Source: Erigeron canadensis | Taxonomy: Eukaryota; Streptophyta; Magnoliopsida; Asterales; Asteraceae | Reading direction: 5' to 3' | DNA length: 64,000 nucleotides | NCBI RefSeq assembly: GCF_010389155.1 | Contig: NC_057768.1 | Coordinates: 22,329,966 to 22,393,965 of the forward strand | Made by a program: the position numbers and the translations under genes | Notes under the pieces: generated by a model | Databases searched by the model: none | What the model saw: the letters and a program-made list of their open reading frames with translations, nothing else | What the model was told of the DNA's origin: nothing | Shown: in pieces, positions 13,201 through 23,851 of the stretch | How the letters are laid out: every line of letters begins with the position of its first letter | Position numbering within the stretch: position 1 is the first letter of the stretch

Positions 13201-14426
13201 CAGTAGATGATATTGGGTCCCTCTGGATGTGGGGCAACTGCTCTGTACAAGGAAACTCAAGTGAATCAGAATTTATACTTGACCCGACACCTACTCCTAT
13301 GTCTGTTGATTTCTATGGGCACACTGTGGTTAAGGTAGCATGTGGAAGTGAGCACATTGCAGCTTTAGTCAATGGTGAAGGTGGTGATCTCGTATGCTAT
13401 ACATTTGGTAACAACAATCATGGCCAGTTAGGCCTTGGAGATACAAATATGAGGCCAAACCCTCAAATGGTTGACAAATTCAACGCAAGATCTCTATGGA
13501 AAGCTTATGAAGTAGCTTGCGGAGCCTTCCATACTTGTGTACTTACTTATAAAAGGACACAGAGTGTTCCACTAGAAAGTTTATGTTGGACTTTTGGCCG
13601 TGGTAATAACGGACAATTAGGTCAGGGAACCACAAAAAACTCATTGTACCCAGAAATTGTTGATAAGTTGCCCGAAAACGTGCTCTTAGTTTCTGTAGCA
13701 TGTGGTTTGTTTCACACAAGTGTAGTTTCATCATCTGGGAATGTTTGGTCTTGGGGAATGGAAAACGGGTTGGGCCTATGTCCTGAAGCTACTTTTACGG
13801 AAGGTGATGGTGGAGATGCACTTTCTCCCCGGTTAATCAATGACGTATCTGGGCCAAGATTTTCAGAACCTGTTCAGGTAGCTTGTGGTGCTGCTCATAC
13901 TGTTATTCTTGCAGATGGTGGATACAAGCTTTGGTCTTGGGGAAGAGGAAGAAGTGGTGTCCTCGGAAATGGTCAAGAGGCTGATTTTTTCTCCCCAAAG
14001 GCCGTGTTGTGGCCTCCACCAAATGTCGAGGGTCCAGAAACTGTTGCCAACAACCCCGTTGTGGAAAAGGATCCTGAAGAAGCAACCGAGATTGAGAAGA
14101 AATTATCAGTTATGATGGATGAAATGAATCTTCTGCACTCTAAGCTTCGTATAATGGAGCGTTACGCCAGCATTCTTCATGGTTCTATCTTTGGAAAGCC
14201 ATTTGAAGAAGATAAAGATATACCACTCTCGTTACAGAACTCGGGTACATTTGATATTACCAAAGAGTGGGAGAATATGCTGGAATCATGTGATCGTGGT
14301 AAACTCATACGTTTGCAGATGTTTTATCGTAACATGCTTGCAGGTGTTGAAGATAAGATGATGAAACAAAGGATTAAGGAGATGCTTAAAGAGTATCTTG
14401 GATCATCAACGAGTACCAATCACTAA
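10287..14426 (+). CDS. RCC1-repeat (beta-propeller) protein, UVR8/RCC1 superfamily (5 exons, 546 aa)
   Basis: The exons are 10287-10377, 11257-11421, 12442-12477, 12701-12786 and 13164-14426, all GT-AG. Phases join cleanly into 546 residues ending at TAA 14424-14426. Classic RCC1 signatures recur: AAGEAHTLAL, VYTWGRGTFGRLG, ISAGAYHSLAL, LWSWGYNAYGQLG (which is split across exons 3 and 4), VACGSEHIAAL, FGNNNHGQLGLGD, VACGAFHTCVL, FGRGNNGQLGQG, VACGLFHTSVV and VACGAAHTVIL. They cover about residues 16-410. From about residue 425 a charged helical tail begins (EIEKKLSVMMDEMNLLHSKLR and on), probably a coiled coil; it is absent from Ran-GEF RCC1 itself. I do not see a UVR8-type C27 region, so 'UV-B receptor' should not be assumed. 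RCC1-like propellers in plants serve varied roles, and the partner of this one is unknown. Two in-frame ATGs open the gene (10287 and 10290). Confidence 0.9.
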
Positions 14427-15349
14427 GCAGGCATGTTTAATGTGGATTAGGCCCGTCTATGTTTTGTATTAATCCTTATTACAGGTGTGTTTGCTGTACA
14501 TCTCATTTAGAAATGTTGAGATTGTATTAAAGAAAAAGTTGCCTAGTTCCTGCTTTATACACATGATGAATATTGAGGCCTAGTTTCATGTCATTTGCAT
14601 TGGTACATATAAACAGAAATAGGCATCAAAATGTTTCGGTGAGAATATAGAACTTCGAAAGAACTTGTAGAAACTCAAATGTAACTTGTGATTCAAGTTA
14701 GTTTGTGTAGAGCAGTATTCTTGGTAAACGGGTCTGAGGGTTGTTACGTAAATTCGCTATGAGTATGTGGAATCATAAGACTACTTCGTAGTCAATGAGT
14801 GTGATAGTCAAACTCTAGGCTAGTGGACTAGTGGTCCATAACGGAGGTGAGAGTTTTTGCTTCATCCGGAGTTGAGTACAATTCTAAAGGATCAAACCTA
14901 TGGGACTTATAAAAAAAAAAAAAGGAAAAAAGCAACAGTGATATTACCAGGTTTTTTACCAGGGTAAGAATATAAGAGACCACAGATAGCAGAACTTTGA
15001 ACAGTTTTATCTTCTGAAAACAATGAGTTTGTACTCCCAGGGCTGGGAATAGGGGGTGAAGGCGAGGAAGCCCTTTCCTCATTTGGTAAAACCATGGGTT
15101 CAAATTTGGGCATGGGCATGGGCATGGGCATAGGCATATCATGAGAAAACTTACTACTAACGACTAATTTTTGCTGTTACAGATATTGTGTTAGATGTTG
15201 AAAAATATGTTTAATCATTATCACATATATAATCTGTAATTTGCTTATTTGGGATGGATTGTGATTAGCCAGCGACCTGGACTCTAAACATTTTAAGTGA
15301 CTTCAAATTAAAGAATAAAGAGACTAATTCAATTTCATCCAACATAAAC
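14427..15349. other. Intergenic; RCC1-gene 3' UTR and an exon-like fragment
   Basis: The first ~250 bases are presumably the 3' UTR of the RCC1-repeat gene. Around 15137 down to 14930 on the minus strand there is an open frame starting with alternating Met-Pro and continuing into a Ser/Pro-rich stretch. It runs into a poly-A/T tract after about 66 residues. Composition is protein-like, but I found no plausible splice partner (the only GT-AG pair implies an intron of about 55 bases), so it is described rather than called. Confidence 0.35.
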
Positions 15350-15718
15350 AAGCACGGTACCCGCACAATGCGGCGGTGGTTATGGCGACGACGGTGTGGT
15401 GGTGGGAGCGTCTGTTGGTAGTGGAGGCGACGTCAAGTGGTGTAGATAATTGATATAAAAGTAATTGATTTAAAATGTTGATGAAGATTTTTTGAAAGAT
15501 AAATGACTGGTAATGTAGTTTAACCATTAATGTTTTTTAGATAGTTTTCCCATGTAAAATTTAAAAAGAGAGTTGTTTTTTTTATTAGATAATATAAAAA
15601 TATAGATTAGGTGTATAGGGGAATTAGTATTAAGAAATATGAGTATTTTGGGTTAAAAAAAAAGTGTTAGAATTTCCTAAAATAGGATAATTCAATATGT
15701 TTTATAAGGGGTTATAGA
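15350..15718 (+). repeat. Dispersed 'GTACCCGCRCAATGCGGCG' repeat, copy 2
   Basis: Begins 'cggtacccgcacaatgcggc', then a GGTGG/GACGG-rich head and 'gtcaagtggtgtag', then AT-rich text. It sits between two copies of 'gacttcaaattaaagaat' (at about 15299 and 15719), so a host segment was duplicated around it. Confidence 0.6.
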
Positions 15719-15737
15719 TGACTTCAAATTAAAGAAT

Positions 15738-16127
15738 ACTAGTCTTGTACCCGCGCGATGCAACGGGGCATAGAAAAAAAACGATTGTTAAGTACCGGTA
15801 CCGTGTTATTACATGAATGTATGATTCAACTAAAGAGTTTCTAAGTCCGGCTGAAAGTGCAAACGGACGTTGTTGTTTTAGAGTGAGAGTTTTTTATGCT
15901 GATTGATTATTAAATTCGGTAACGCATGTGTGTTTTTTTGGTATACTATGTGAGCAACTTCAGGTCAGGGAAGGGACACGCGTAAGAGTTTTTTTTTAAG
16001 GGTATTCTTGGAATTTCAGGGATAAAATGTTTGATGGTAGTATGAATTAAAAGGGTAAAATAGAGATTTTAAAGGTAGAGTGTTAAATTTTGAAGGATGT
16101 AGTTTGTTTATATAGATAGTATAGAAA
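15738..16127 (+). repeat. Dispersed 'GTACCCGCRCAATGCGGCG' repeat, copy 3
   Basis: Begins 'actagtcttgtacccgcgcg' and ends in 'tatatagatagtatag'. It is followed at 16128 by 'agagactaattaaatttcat', which repeats the host text at about 15319. The head/tail pattern with no long terminal inverted repeat is like other short plant repeats of uncertain class. Confidence 0.55.
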
Positions 16128-16274
16128 GAGACTAATTAAATTTCATCCAACATAAATAATGAATCTCTAAATAACAATGAATGTTATATTTACATCTAAA
16201 TTGATCCCATGAAATTAATCAAGCAAACTGAACAACAACAAATCCAAATTAATAATCATCTCTACTTAAACTAA

Positions 16275-17051
16275 TTAGTTAACTAAAGCATCATCACAAT
16301 AATCTTCACCATCTTGATCATGAAGATTGACAGTATTATTATTTTCTTCATCATGGCTAAGATATGCCGAGAGATTAATATACCTCTCCAATTCGGCTCG
16401 ATCTCTCCACCTTGATCTACATATCACACAACTCGTCGATCTTCTTCTACTACTTCTTTTCCATGCTAATAAACACTCTTCATGTATCGGGTTTTTACAC
16501 GTTGCACAAGCCACCAGTTTCCGAGCCTCTGATGATGATCCCATCTCATCCAAACAAACCGGACACGTGGACCCTTCTTCAGCCTGTACTGGAGGCGCCT
16601 TTCCATCTGGGTGTGTAGTAGCACGTTGAACATACATTTCTTGAAAACGTTGTCGTATCGTGACACCAACAAGTGTATCAAGTGAGATTGGAGACATTAG
16701 TAGACGTGTAAGTTGACACGGTTGGAGAGTACGGCGCCAAATACAAGGATCGTCTAATGAGACGGAAAGAACACGTATATAAACAAAGAGAATATGTTTG
16801 CATGGGGTGGTACGGTCGGGGCATGTGCATGACGGAGTAGGGGAGAGGTTGACGGTATATACATTTCCTGTAGCACCCAAGATGAAGAAGTCGGAATTGG
16901 AACGATGAACGAGACGTAGACGGTGTTCAAGTGCACGAAGGGCTCGTTCGGTTAGAGGTTCAGGTGGGTATTGGTTGTAGTCTAGTGGTGGTGGTGGCGG
17001 CGGCGGCGGCGGTGATGGTGGTGTGGATGTTGAGGGATAAGAAGGGTCCAT
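16275..17051 (-). CDS. SWIM plus RING-type zinc-finger protein, putative E3 ubiquitin ligase (intronless, 258 aa)
   Basis: A single open frame of 258 residues. After a Pro-rich N-terminus (residues 11-22 almost all proline, from a GGC/GGT run) comes a SWIM finger, C75-x-C77-x6-C84-x-H86 (CTCPDRTTPCKH). A RING-like finger follows with C163, C166, C182, C185, H190, C193, C208 and C211. SWIM followed by RING is the architecture of the MEX/ZSWIM2 type of ubiquitin ligase; the SWIM part binds protein or DNA and the RING recruits an E2. The tail is acidic. The start at 17051 is the first ATG and is preceded on the minus strand by a poly-A-rich leader. Substrate is unknown. It is divergent from the GATA gene and separated from it by about 4 kb of repeats. 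Confidence 0.85.
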   Translation of the reverse strand: MDPSYPSTSTPPSPPPPPPPPPLDYNQYPPEPLTERALRALEHRLRLVHRSNSDFFILGATGNVYTVNLSPTPSCTCPDRTTPCKHILFVYIRVLSVSLDDPCIWRRTLQPCQLTRLLMSPISLDTLVGVTIRQRFQEMYVQRATTHPDGKAPPVQAEEGSTCPVCLDEMGSSSEARKLVACATCKNPIHEECLLAWKRSSRRRSTSCVICRSRWRDRAELERYINLSAYLSHDEENNNTVNLHDQDGEDYCDDALVN

Positions 17052-17847
17052 TTTCTTGTTTTTTTTTTTTTTTCTTTTTGGTTTTTTTGGGTTGTATGTT
17101 AAGGGGGGTTTTGGAATGGTTAAGATTGTAAGAAAGGGTGATATATTGTTGTATAGAGATACTTAAAGGAGACGTGAAGAGGAGGTGTAGGAATAAGTTA
17201 AGGGGACAAGTTAAGGGTTGCCAATTTAATTTGTGTTTGAGGTTGTCCATAAGTCAAGTCAACCTCACTTCGTAACATGGTTTTTCGGTTGACCCGATTT
17301 ATTAAGTTTCTTCAAAAATAATTTATATATTTTTGTGTACTTCTATATAAAAAAAAAGTATATAAGAGTTATAAATATGATAATTTGAAGTTAGTATTTT
17401 GGCTTGATGGCCTAACAATACATTAGGTCAAATCGCATACAATGATGCATTAGGTTAACTGAAACTGGACCGTACGGACTGGACGAAATATATAGTCGAT
17501 ATTGTCTAACTTAGTAGTGCAGAATTCGCAATCTTTCAAACTGGAGTAAAAAATAACAATACATAGGATAATTCGTTGATGACGATATAGCAAGTAGTGG
17601 ATGGAGAAAATAAATTTGATAACATGTGAAAGAAAGTTGTCTTACATCGATAACAAAAGAAAAGTTGAAATGGGATCGAGTCATTTTGAGTTTGTGACCA
17701 TTAAAGGAAAGTAGTCTATGTAGGAGACTGGGTAGAGGTCGGGCCGAAAAACAAAAAAGATTTTCGATCGGGTCAAAACTGGTTTGCTGTTTGACATTGG
17801 GTATTTGGGCCTACAAGGCTAATAAAACCATAAAAGAACTAATATTA
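17052..17847. other. Intergenic; upstream side of the SWIM/RING gene
   Basis: The first ~200 bases hold the leader and presumably the promoter of the minus-strand SWIM/RING gene. Beyond that I see only AT-rich text with no recognisable feature. Confidence 0.5.
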
Positions 17848-19336
17848 AGAGTAAATTACACTTTTCGTCCTTGAAGTTGGCACGTTTTTTACTTTTCGTC
17901 CCTTAAGTAAAAAAATTACAATTTTGACCTTAAAGTTGGCAGATTTTTTCAATCATCGTCCCTCGCCAAACGTCGTTAAGTTTCAGCCGTTAAGTCGGAC
18001 ATGGGATGAGGGACTGAAACCGCAAAAAATGACAAGTTCAGGTACGAAAACTGAAATTTACTTTTCTGTTGTTATCATCTTCATCTTCTCCGGCTGACTT
18101 TCGCCCAAAAATTCGCCGGAAAATTTAAAATGCTGATATCTCACTCGATTTTTCGAATTAGACCACGAAACCATCACCAAACTTCTCAAAATTAATTTCC
18201 ACACGAATCCTAACTAAAAGATTTCAGATTCAACACTTGCCGGAAAACTCAAAATACCCATAACATGGATTTTGAGCAATATTTCTGTACGATTTAGTTT
18301 GTTCCAAGAATGCAATATTTCTGTTTTCGCAAATAAGTCCATGTTAGATTAGGTGTACGTGTTCCTCACTAAGACACCAATGGTGTGCCTCATTTATTAT
18401 TCCATAAGCTCTGCACCAAAAAGAAAAGTACAAAATGGGGAAAGACCTTCATGTGGGTTTGGTTTTTGGTAATGAGACAAAGACATAAGATCGAAAAATT
18501 AGAAATATATATAAAGAGGAAGCAAAGAGGGACGAATGGACCAGGAGGCCTGACAAGCCCCTGCAACTCAAATATTTCAGATCAAAAATTCTGATCATCG
18601 TCACCTGATTCTTAATTTATGTAATAGAAGTTCAAAGCAATTTACAGTTCGTCATTTGGTTGATTATAGCTCTTGTTCTATATTTTGTATAGAAACTTTA
18701 AATCCGTTGTTCATGAAATCCTTACGTCGAAATCTCATTCTAAAAGTTGTTACAAGTTTACTATTGATTCATCTAGCATTGTGTTAAGTTTCATAGCGTT
18801 CGTTACCTTTCATTTTTTGCGATTTAGTTAAATGTTAGTTTTATCGTAAGGTTTTCGATATAGTTTACTGGTTAATCGTTAAGGTTATTAAGTTGTTACA
18901 ATAGTTAGATTAGTAGATTGAGATACAAAGAATTCGGGTGTGACAACCGATTCATTGGATCTCGTTTCGGTTATAAGATTCGTGCGGAAATTAGTTTGGT
19001 GGTGGTTTCGTGGTTTAATTCGAAGAAACGAGTGAGATATCGGACTTTTGAGTTTTCCGGCGAATTTTCAGACGAAAGTCAGCAGGAGAAGATGAAGATG
19101 ATGACAACAGAAAAGTAAATTTCAGAATCCGTCCCTAAACTTTTCATTTTTTGCAGTTTCAGTCCCTCACGTGTGTTGCACGTGTTCGACTTAACGGTTG
19201 AAACTTAACGACGTTTGATGAGGGACGATGATTGAAAAAATCTGTCAACTTTAAGGTCAAAATTATAATTTTTTCACTTAAGGGACGAAAAGTGAAAAAC
19301 GTGTCAACTTCAGGAATAAAAAATGTAATTTACTCT
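17848..19336. mobile_element. Mutator-like (MULE-type) foldback element with about 280-bp terminal inverted repeats
   Basis: The left end AGAGTAAATTACA (17848) and right end TGTAATTTACTCT (to 19336) are inverted copies. The inverted match continues inward for roughly 280 bases on each side with scattered differences; both arms contain 'aagggacgaaaagtgaaaa' or its complement and a GAGGGACGATG motif. AATATTA flanks both sides exactly (17841-17847 and 19337-19343) and is read as the target duplication. MULEs usually make 8-11 bp duplications, so seven bases is short and the superfamily call is provisional. The ~930-bp interior has no transposase frame, so the copy is non-autonomous. Confidence 0.8.
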
Positions 19337-19343
19337 AATATTA

Positions 19344-19700
19344 ATTTGGCAGGTCTATAAAATATAAGAAATGATATATATCTCTATATAGATTATCTTA
19401 AAATTTCTCTTAAAATTATAAGATAATATAATGTAAAATTGCATTAACCTTTTTTTCTTTTTCTTTTTAATTCTATCTAACATGTCAACATCATGGTTCA
19501 AAGGTTTTTTTAAGTTACTTTTGTAAAAAGATTTATTATTTTTCTAAAAATGTCTTGAAAAACAGAAAAATGGAGAGAAAAAAAACAACCAAAACACTTC
19601 AAAATTTTTTTTTTCCTTTTCACTTTTTTGGTATTTGATTTGGGCTTGGATCTGTTCACACCACTAAACTGAACATCTGCAAGAGTCAACCAGAATTTTT
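19344..19700. other. Intergenic, AT-rich, nothing recognised
   Basis: Poly-A and poly-T rich sequence between two inserted elements with no gene-like signal. Confidence 0.5.
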
Positions 19701-19716
19701 AAAAAAAATCTTACAC

Positions 19717-19870
19717 TTGCTAATGGAGTTGGTGGCCTATTGGTAAGGTCTTTGACCTTAGACCTAGATTTGAGTCCCACTTCCCACATTTGTGAGAGTG
19801 GATTAATAGGGATTTTTCGAGAGTCACATGCTTGTAATTTAGGAGTAATAGTAGATTAGAATGTCGTTCT
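19717..19870 (+). mobile_element. tRNA-derived SINE
   Basis: A box-A-like 'tggcctattggtaagg' and box-B-like 'gatttgagtcccactt' are about 30 bases apart near the 5' end, as in a pol III promoter. The unit is flanked by a perfect 16-bp direct repeat, AAAAAAAATCTTACAC (19701-19716 and 19871-19886). That length and A-richness are typical of LINE-assisted insertion. Confidence 0.8.
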
Positions 19871-20046
19871 AAAAAAAATCTTACACACTTATTACTTTAG
19901 ATACTCTAAAGAATCGAACCCAAAATTTATTAAAAAAATTAGACAAACTTCCTCGCAATCTCTAAACATTTATTAGTTGAAATATGCCTACTTTATTGAG
20001 AAAATACTGATACATTTAAGTTAAAGACGTATATTTTTTTAAGGAG

Positions 20047-20215
20047 TTTTGTTAGTGACAGCCCTTAGGGTTGTCAATAAAAACTAATTGGGTGCATTAA
20101 AATTTGTATCTTGCTGTTAGAAAAATCAAGAGGCGGTTTTTAATATATAATGTACAAGTTTTTAAGCATGTAATATGTTGTTAGTGACAGCTCTTAGGGC
20201 TGTCATTATCATTTC
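20047..20215 (+). repeat. MITE-like repeat with palindromic GACAGCYCTTAGGGYTGTC motif
   Basis: The motif 'gttagtgacagcccttaggg' occurs twice, at about 20050 and 20181. The text between ('ggtttttaatat…aatgtacaagtttttaagca') reappears in inverted orientation at about 55905-56010. The element class is not clear. Confidence 0.5.
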
Positions 20216-20370
20216 ATGTACATATTTTTAACCATAGTCCCCAAAATTATTGTTAAAAAGTTATTACATACATAAATGACTTACACAATAAATATATATA
20301 TATAACCATCTCCTAATTTTAAGGTTTATGATTCAATACATGTAATAAGCTGTTATACATATACATTATA

Positions 20371-20730
20371 TATATATTTTTTTTTAAAGTTAACTTTTAT
20401 TAATCACACGGCCTATACCACCACAAAGTGATGAGGCAAACTGTACAATCGATTACAACAAAGCAAAATTACACCAATTTTCCCAACTAGTCGTACAATG
20501 TTTTCCTCTATTTCTATACCAAAGAAACCCAATCGATCTAATGTCTTGGAATATCTTTTCCGTATTAATGACGCCACTGTTAAATCTTACTTCGTTTCAA
20601 GCCTTCCATATATACCAACACGAAACAAACACAATACCTTTTATGACTTCCTTCTCTTCTTTACCAATTCTGTCTAGTTGGAAGAACTCAAACAGATCTT
20701 TAACCGAAAACAAAAGAAGATAGGGGGTTT
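20371..20730 (-). pseudogene. 5'-truncated LINE (non-LTR retrotransposon) 3' end, ORF2 C-terminus
   Basis: On the minus strand the segment translates into the characteristic C-terminal tail of plant LINE ORF2. It includes a CWYIWKA-xNEVRFN block and then SIGFLWYRNRGK and SWENWCNF before TAA near 20453. It ends in a poly-A tract (poly-T at 20377-20385 on the plus strand). An in-frame TGA interrupts the block right after WKA, so it is dead. No upstream reverse transcriptase is present; the copy is 5'-truncated as usual for LINEs. Confidence 0.7.
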
Positions 20731-21033
20731 TGCACCAAGTAACAATTTTGTACCAAAATTATATCATATTGAAAACTTAGAGGGTAATTTGAGTTAAAAA
20801 TATTGGTCAGAATAATCCTCCAAAATTGTAGGAGTCGGGCCTGTCCCCTTCAAACGCAAATAAACTCTCCCCTCTCTACGTTTCTTTCTTTCTTTGTAAA
20901 TTGTCACACACTCTTCTTACACTCTCCATCACTCACTAGTAACACCCTCCCTTTTTCTACGTTACTTACATTCTAATCAAACAAACAAACAATTCCACTA
21001 CTAATTTCTCTAACAAACAAAACAAAACATACA
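20731..21033 (+). promoter_or_regulatory. Upstream region and leader of the GATA gene
   Basis: The last ~150 bases are pyrimidine-rich ('tttctttctttctttg', 'cactctccatcactcac') and then A/C-rich, as in many plant 5' leaders. I cannot point to one TATA box with confidence. Confidence 0.4.
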
Positions 21034-22131
21034 ATGGAAAATGCTGATAATACCACCACTCATGATAAATCAAAAACAGACCATTTTGTTATCGAAGACC
21101 TTCTTGATTTTCCTAACGATGTCGAAATGGTACCTCATGTCGACGAGGAGGCTCCTTTTGTTAATGAAGTCGTTGACACTTGTTACCCCGACCATAAGAT
21201 TTCTGGAAATGTCGCGCGACGTAGCACTGATACTCAATTCTCTAATGACCTTTGCGTCCAGGTATAAATCTATCTATTTATTCTTTCATTGTCACAGTAA
21301 ATTTTTTTTACTATATAGTAATAATATAGAGTAACAAATTTAATCTGAGTTATCATGTGTTTTTCATTTGAAGTACAGTATGATGATTTAGCCGAGCTAG
21401 AATGGCTATCAAACGTTGTGGAAGAGTCCTTTTCTTGCGAGGATTTGCAAAAACTGCAACTGCTATCTGGAATCAAAACGCGACCTACCAGCGCACCAAA
21501 CAACCAAGACTTCCAACCCGGGGCCTTGGATCACGCCCATAAACAAATTTCAAAAACAGACAAGTCTGTCCCAGGAAAGGCCCGAACCAAACGTTCAAGA
21601 GCTTCACCAGGTGATTGGACCTCTAGGCTCCACGTTGTTTCTCCAACATCATCAACAGGCCCCACAACGATAATATCCTCTGAATCAGAGACGGATATTG
21701 CCTCAAGCTCAACGGGTAAGAAAAGTGTGAAAACGACTCTAAAGAAAAAAGATGTTGAGCAGAACCTATCCCAAAAAGGGGATGGACGAAAATGTCTTCA
21801 TTGCGCCACTGACAGAACTCCACAATGGCGTTCTGGACCATTAGGCCCAAAAACGCTATGCAATGCATGTGGAGTTCGTTACAAGTCCGGTCGGTTAGTA
21901 CCAGAGTATCGTCCTGCTGCAAGCCCCACATTTGTCCTAGCCAAACACTCGAATTCACATCGTAAGGTGCTCGAGTTGAGAAGGCAAAAAGAGATGCAAA
22001 GGGCACAACAATACCAACCCCAACATGAACATTACTTCCATCATCAAAATGTGATGTTTAGTGCTCCTAACAATGATGATAATTACTTGACCCCCCAACA
22101 CTTTGGTCACGATTATCGACAACGTATCTAG
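21034..22131 (+). CDS. GATA-type zinc-finger transcription factor, subfamily A (2 exons, 326 aa)
   Basis: Exon 1 is 21034-21261 and exon 2 is 21379-22131, joined in phase 0 across a 117-base GT-AG intron. The single class IV finger is C215-x2-C218-x18-C237-x2-C240 ([20 protein letters not shown] and then [15 protein letters not shown]). The 18-residue loop and the following basic [20 protein letters not shown] region are typical of plant subfamily A (GATA1/2/4/9/12-like). The N-terminus has the acidic [14 protein letters not shown] motif (residues 16-29) and exon 2 begins with [17 protein letters not shown], both also characteristic of that group. A Lys-rich stretch (about 150-168) with [11 protein letters not shown] may serve as nuclear signal. 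The protein should bind WGATAR sites; subfamily A members act in light and hormone responses. I cannot assign one orthologue. Confidence 0.93.
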
Positions 22132-22455
22132 TTCTTAAACATCAACTTAGATCCTAGCTAGTCTTTGTTTATGGGTTTTTTTTTCCAGCCTTTTAAGATC
22201 ATAATTCCCTAGGTTTCTCCTTTCAGATTTTGTAGTTTCATATGGAAGTGATGAGATGAAGATCTTTTAATGTCTCCCATTGCCAAGTTTTACTATATGA
22301 TGATTTTTTAAGCAAAGATTCTTTTCTTATTTTTTTGGTTCTTGCCTTCTCTCACAATCAAAACCCAGAGAAAGAATATTGTATTTAACTTCAATTATAA
22401 ATATAAGAGAATTGAAAAAGATATATTGTGTTCAATATTGAAAAAATACAAATAA
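22132..22455 (+). other. 3' UTR of the GATA gene and flank
   Basis: AT-rich sequence following the stop codon, with poly-T runs; no separate feature seen. Confidence 0.5.
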
Positions 22456-23230
22456 AAATAAAGAGTTAATTACAGAAATCGTTCCTGTCGTGGACCTTTA
22501 CTTGCGGTTTTCGTTCTTAAGTTTAATAAATTACAGTTTCAGTCCAAAAAACTTTGCTCCGTCAACACTTTTGGTCCTGACCATAAAGATCCGTTAAAAG
22601 AAGATCACATGTCTGGCACGTGATGGGTAATCTCATAATTTGGCTTCGAGTTATTTACAGAAATCGTCTCTATCGTGAACCACCACTTTGAGCTTTGGTC
22701 CCTAACTTTTAATAATTAACTTTAAGCCAAATTAGTTAATCTAAATCTAAGAACACAAAATCTTATCAACATATATTAAACTAAATCTTAAATACAAACT
22801 TTTAGAAATAAAATATACAAAGCTTTAAAATGACACCACTTTTTAATAAATAACAGTTACCAGGTTTGGAGGGGAAAGAGGACTTACAGGGTTTGGAGTC
22901 ACCGGAGATAATGGTGGTTGTGAGTCACCGTAATCTATCGTAACTTCCATAGTAACCCCATCAGAATCTGATTTCGAAGTTTTTAGGAAATGCGGGCTTC
23001 AATTTGTTTTATGCGTTTCTAATTAACTCACCCACACATGTATTTATAGTAACATTCACATAGTCACATATCATCCCCTTTTCATTTGTCGTGGCTCACG
23101 AGCAGCTTGTGTGATTTATTAAAAGTTTGTATATATTATTTCTAGAAGTTTGTATATTTAGTTTAAAATATGATGATAAGATTTTAGGTTTTAAAAGTAC
23201 TTATGATTATTAAATACATATACAAATATA
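22456..23230. mobile_element. Degraded MULE/foldback-type element, left arm intact
   Basis: The left end AGAGTTAATTACAGAAATCG resembles the terminus of the element at 17848. An inner repeat of the end ('gagttatttacagaaatcg') occurs about 190 bases in. About 22740-22830 pairs as an inverted repeat with about 23110-23200 ('acaaacttytagaaataa' core), so the unit folds back, but the right outer end is lost. No transposase. A ~340-bp inverted relative of the left arm lies at 45550-45897. Confidence 0.5.
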
Positions 23231-23851
23231 ATAAGTTTGCAACTAATATAGATAGTCTATGAACTATATGATATAATTGCAGACAGTTTAATAATTGAAG
23301 ACCTGGTTGAAGACCAGAAAGCTAATAACCTCACCCTTTTTTCGCAGTGTACACACTTATAAATCAATGATCAACTGTTGGACTGAACTCCAATAAAACT
23401 GACTGTTCAGCATTACCAACGCAAGTAGCTAACGATGTCAATGCACCAGCTAACTTGTTAACCAAAAGGATGAAACAACACATTTAGCTTTCAACCAGCA
23501 AAACTAAGTATTCACTACCACAATTATAAGTGTATCATTGCTTTGAAATACTACTTAAAAAATACTTCCATATTATACTGGTAGAACACAAGATCAACAC
23601 AACTTCCTAGTCTCTAATAAACACCTTAATATCAAAAGAGAATGGTAGTTCAAAGTATTTTTATTGAGACAGAACAATATCTGGTGCTTCGAGATAATTG
23701 AAATGCTCACCGACCACCCATCGTAATCACACCCTGGCCGTTGCTACACTTGCCTCCAAAACATTGATTAGGTCTTGACACAAATAGTGATTTCTTCCAA
23801 CGATAAAGGCAAGAATATGGTGACTTTTGAAATTGAACACTAACTTCTACG
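23231..23851 (-). other. 3' flank (probably 3' UTR) of the PTH2 gene
   Basis: This region lies between the convergent GATA and PTH2 genes. I see no open frame of note; the part next to 23852 is presumably the PTH2 3' UTR. Confidence 0.5.

Noticed and set aside
10287..14426. Calling the RCC1-repeat gene UVR8 (UV-B receptor)
   Set aside because: The C-terminal region is a charged coiled-coil-like tail with no UVR8 C27-type motif; only the shared propeller fold supports that name.
14907..14959. Short intron joining the Met-Pro frame to a downstream frame on the minus strand
   Set aside because: It would be only about 55 bases, shorter than plant introns usually are, and neither side has a recognisable domain.
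18918..19118. 66-residue open frame within the foldback element
   Set aside because: It is mostly the coding reading of the right inverted arm, whose text also occurs non-coding in the left arm.
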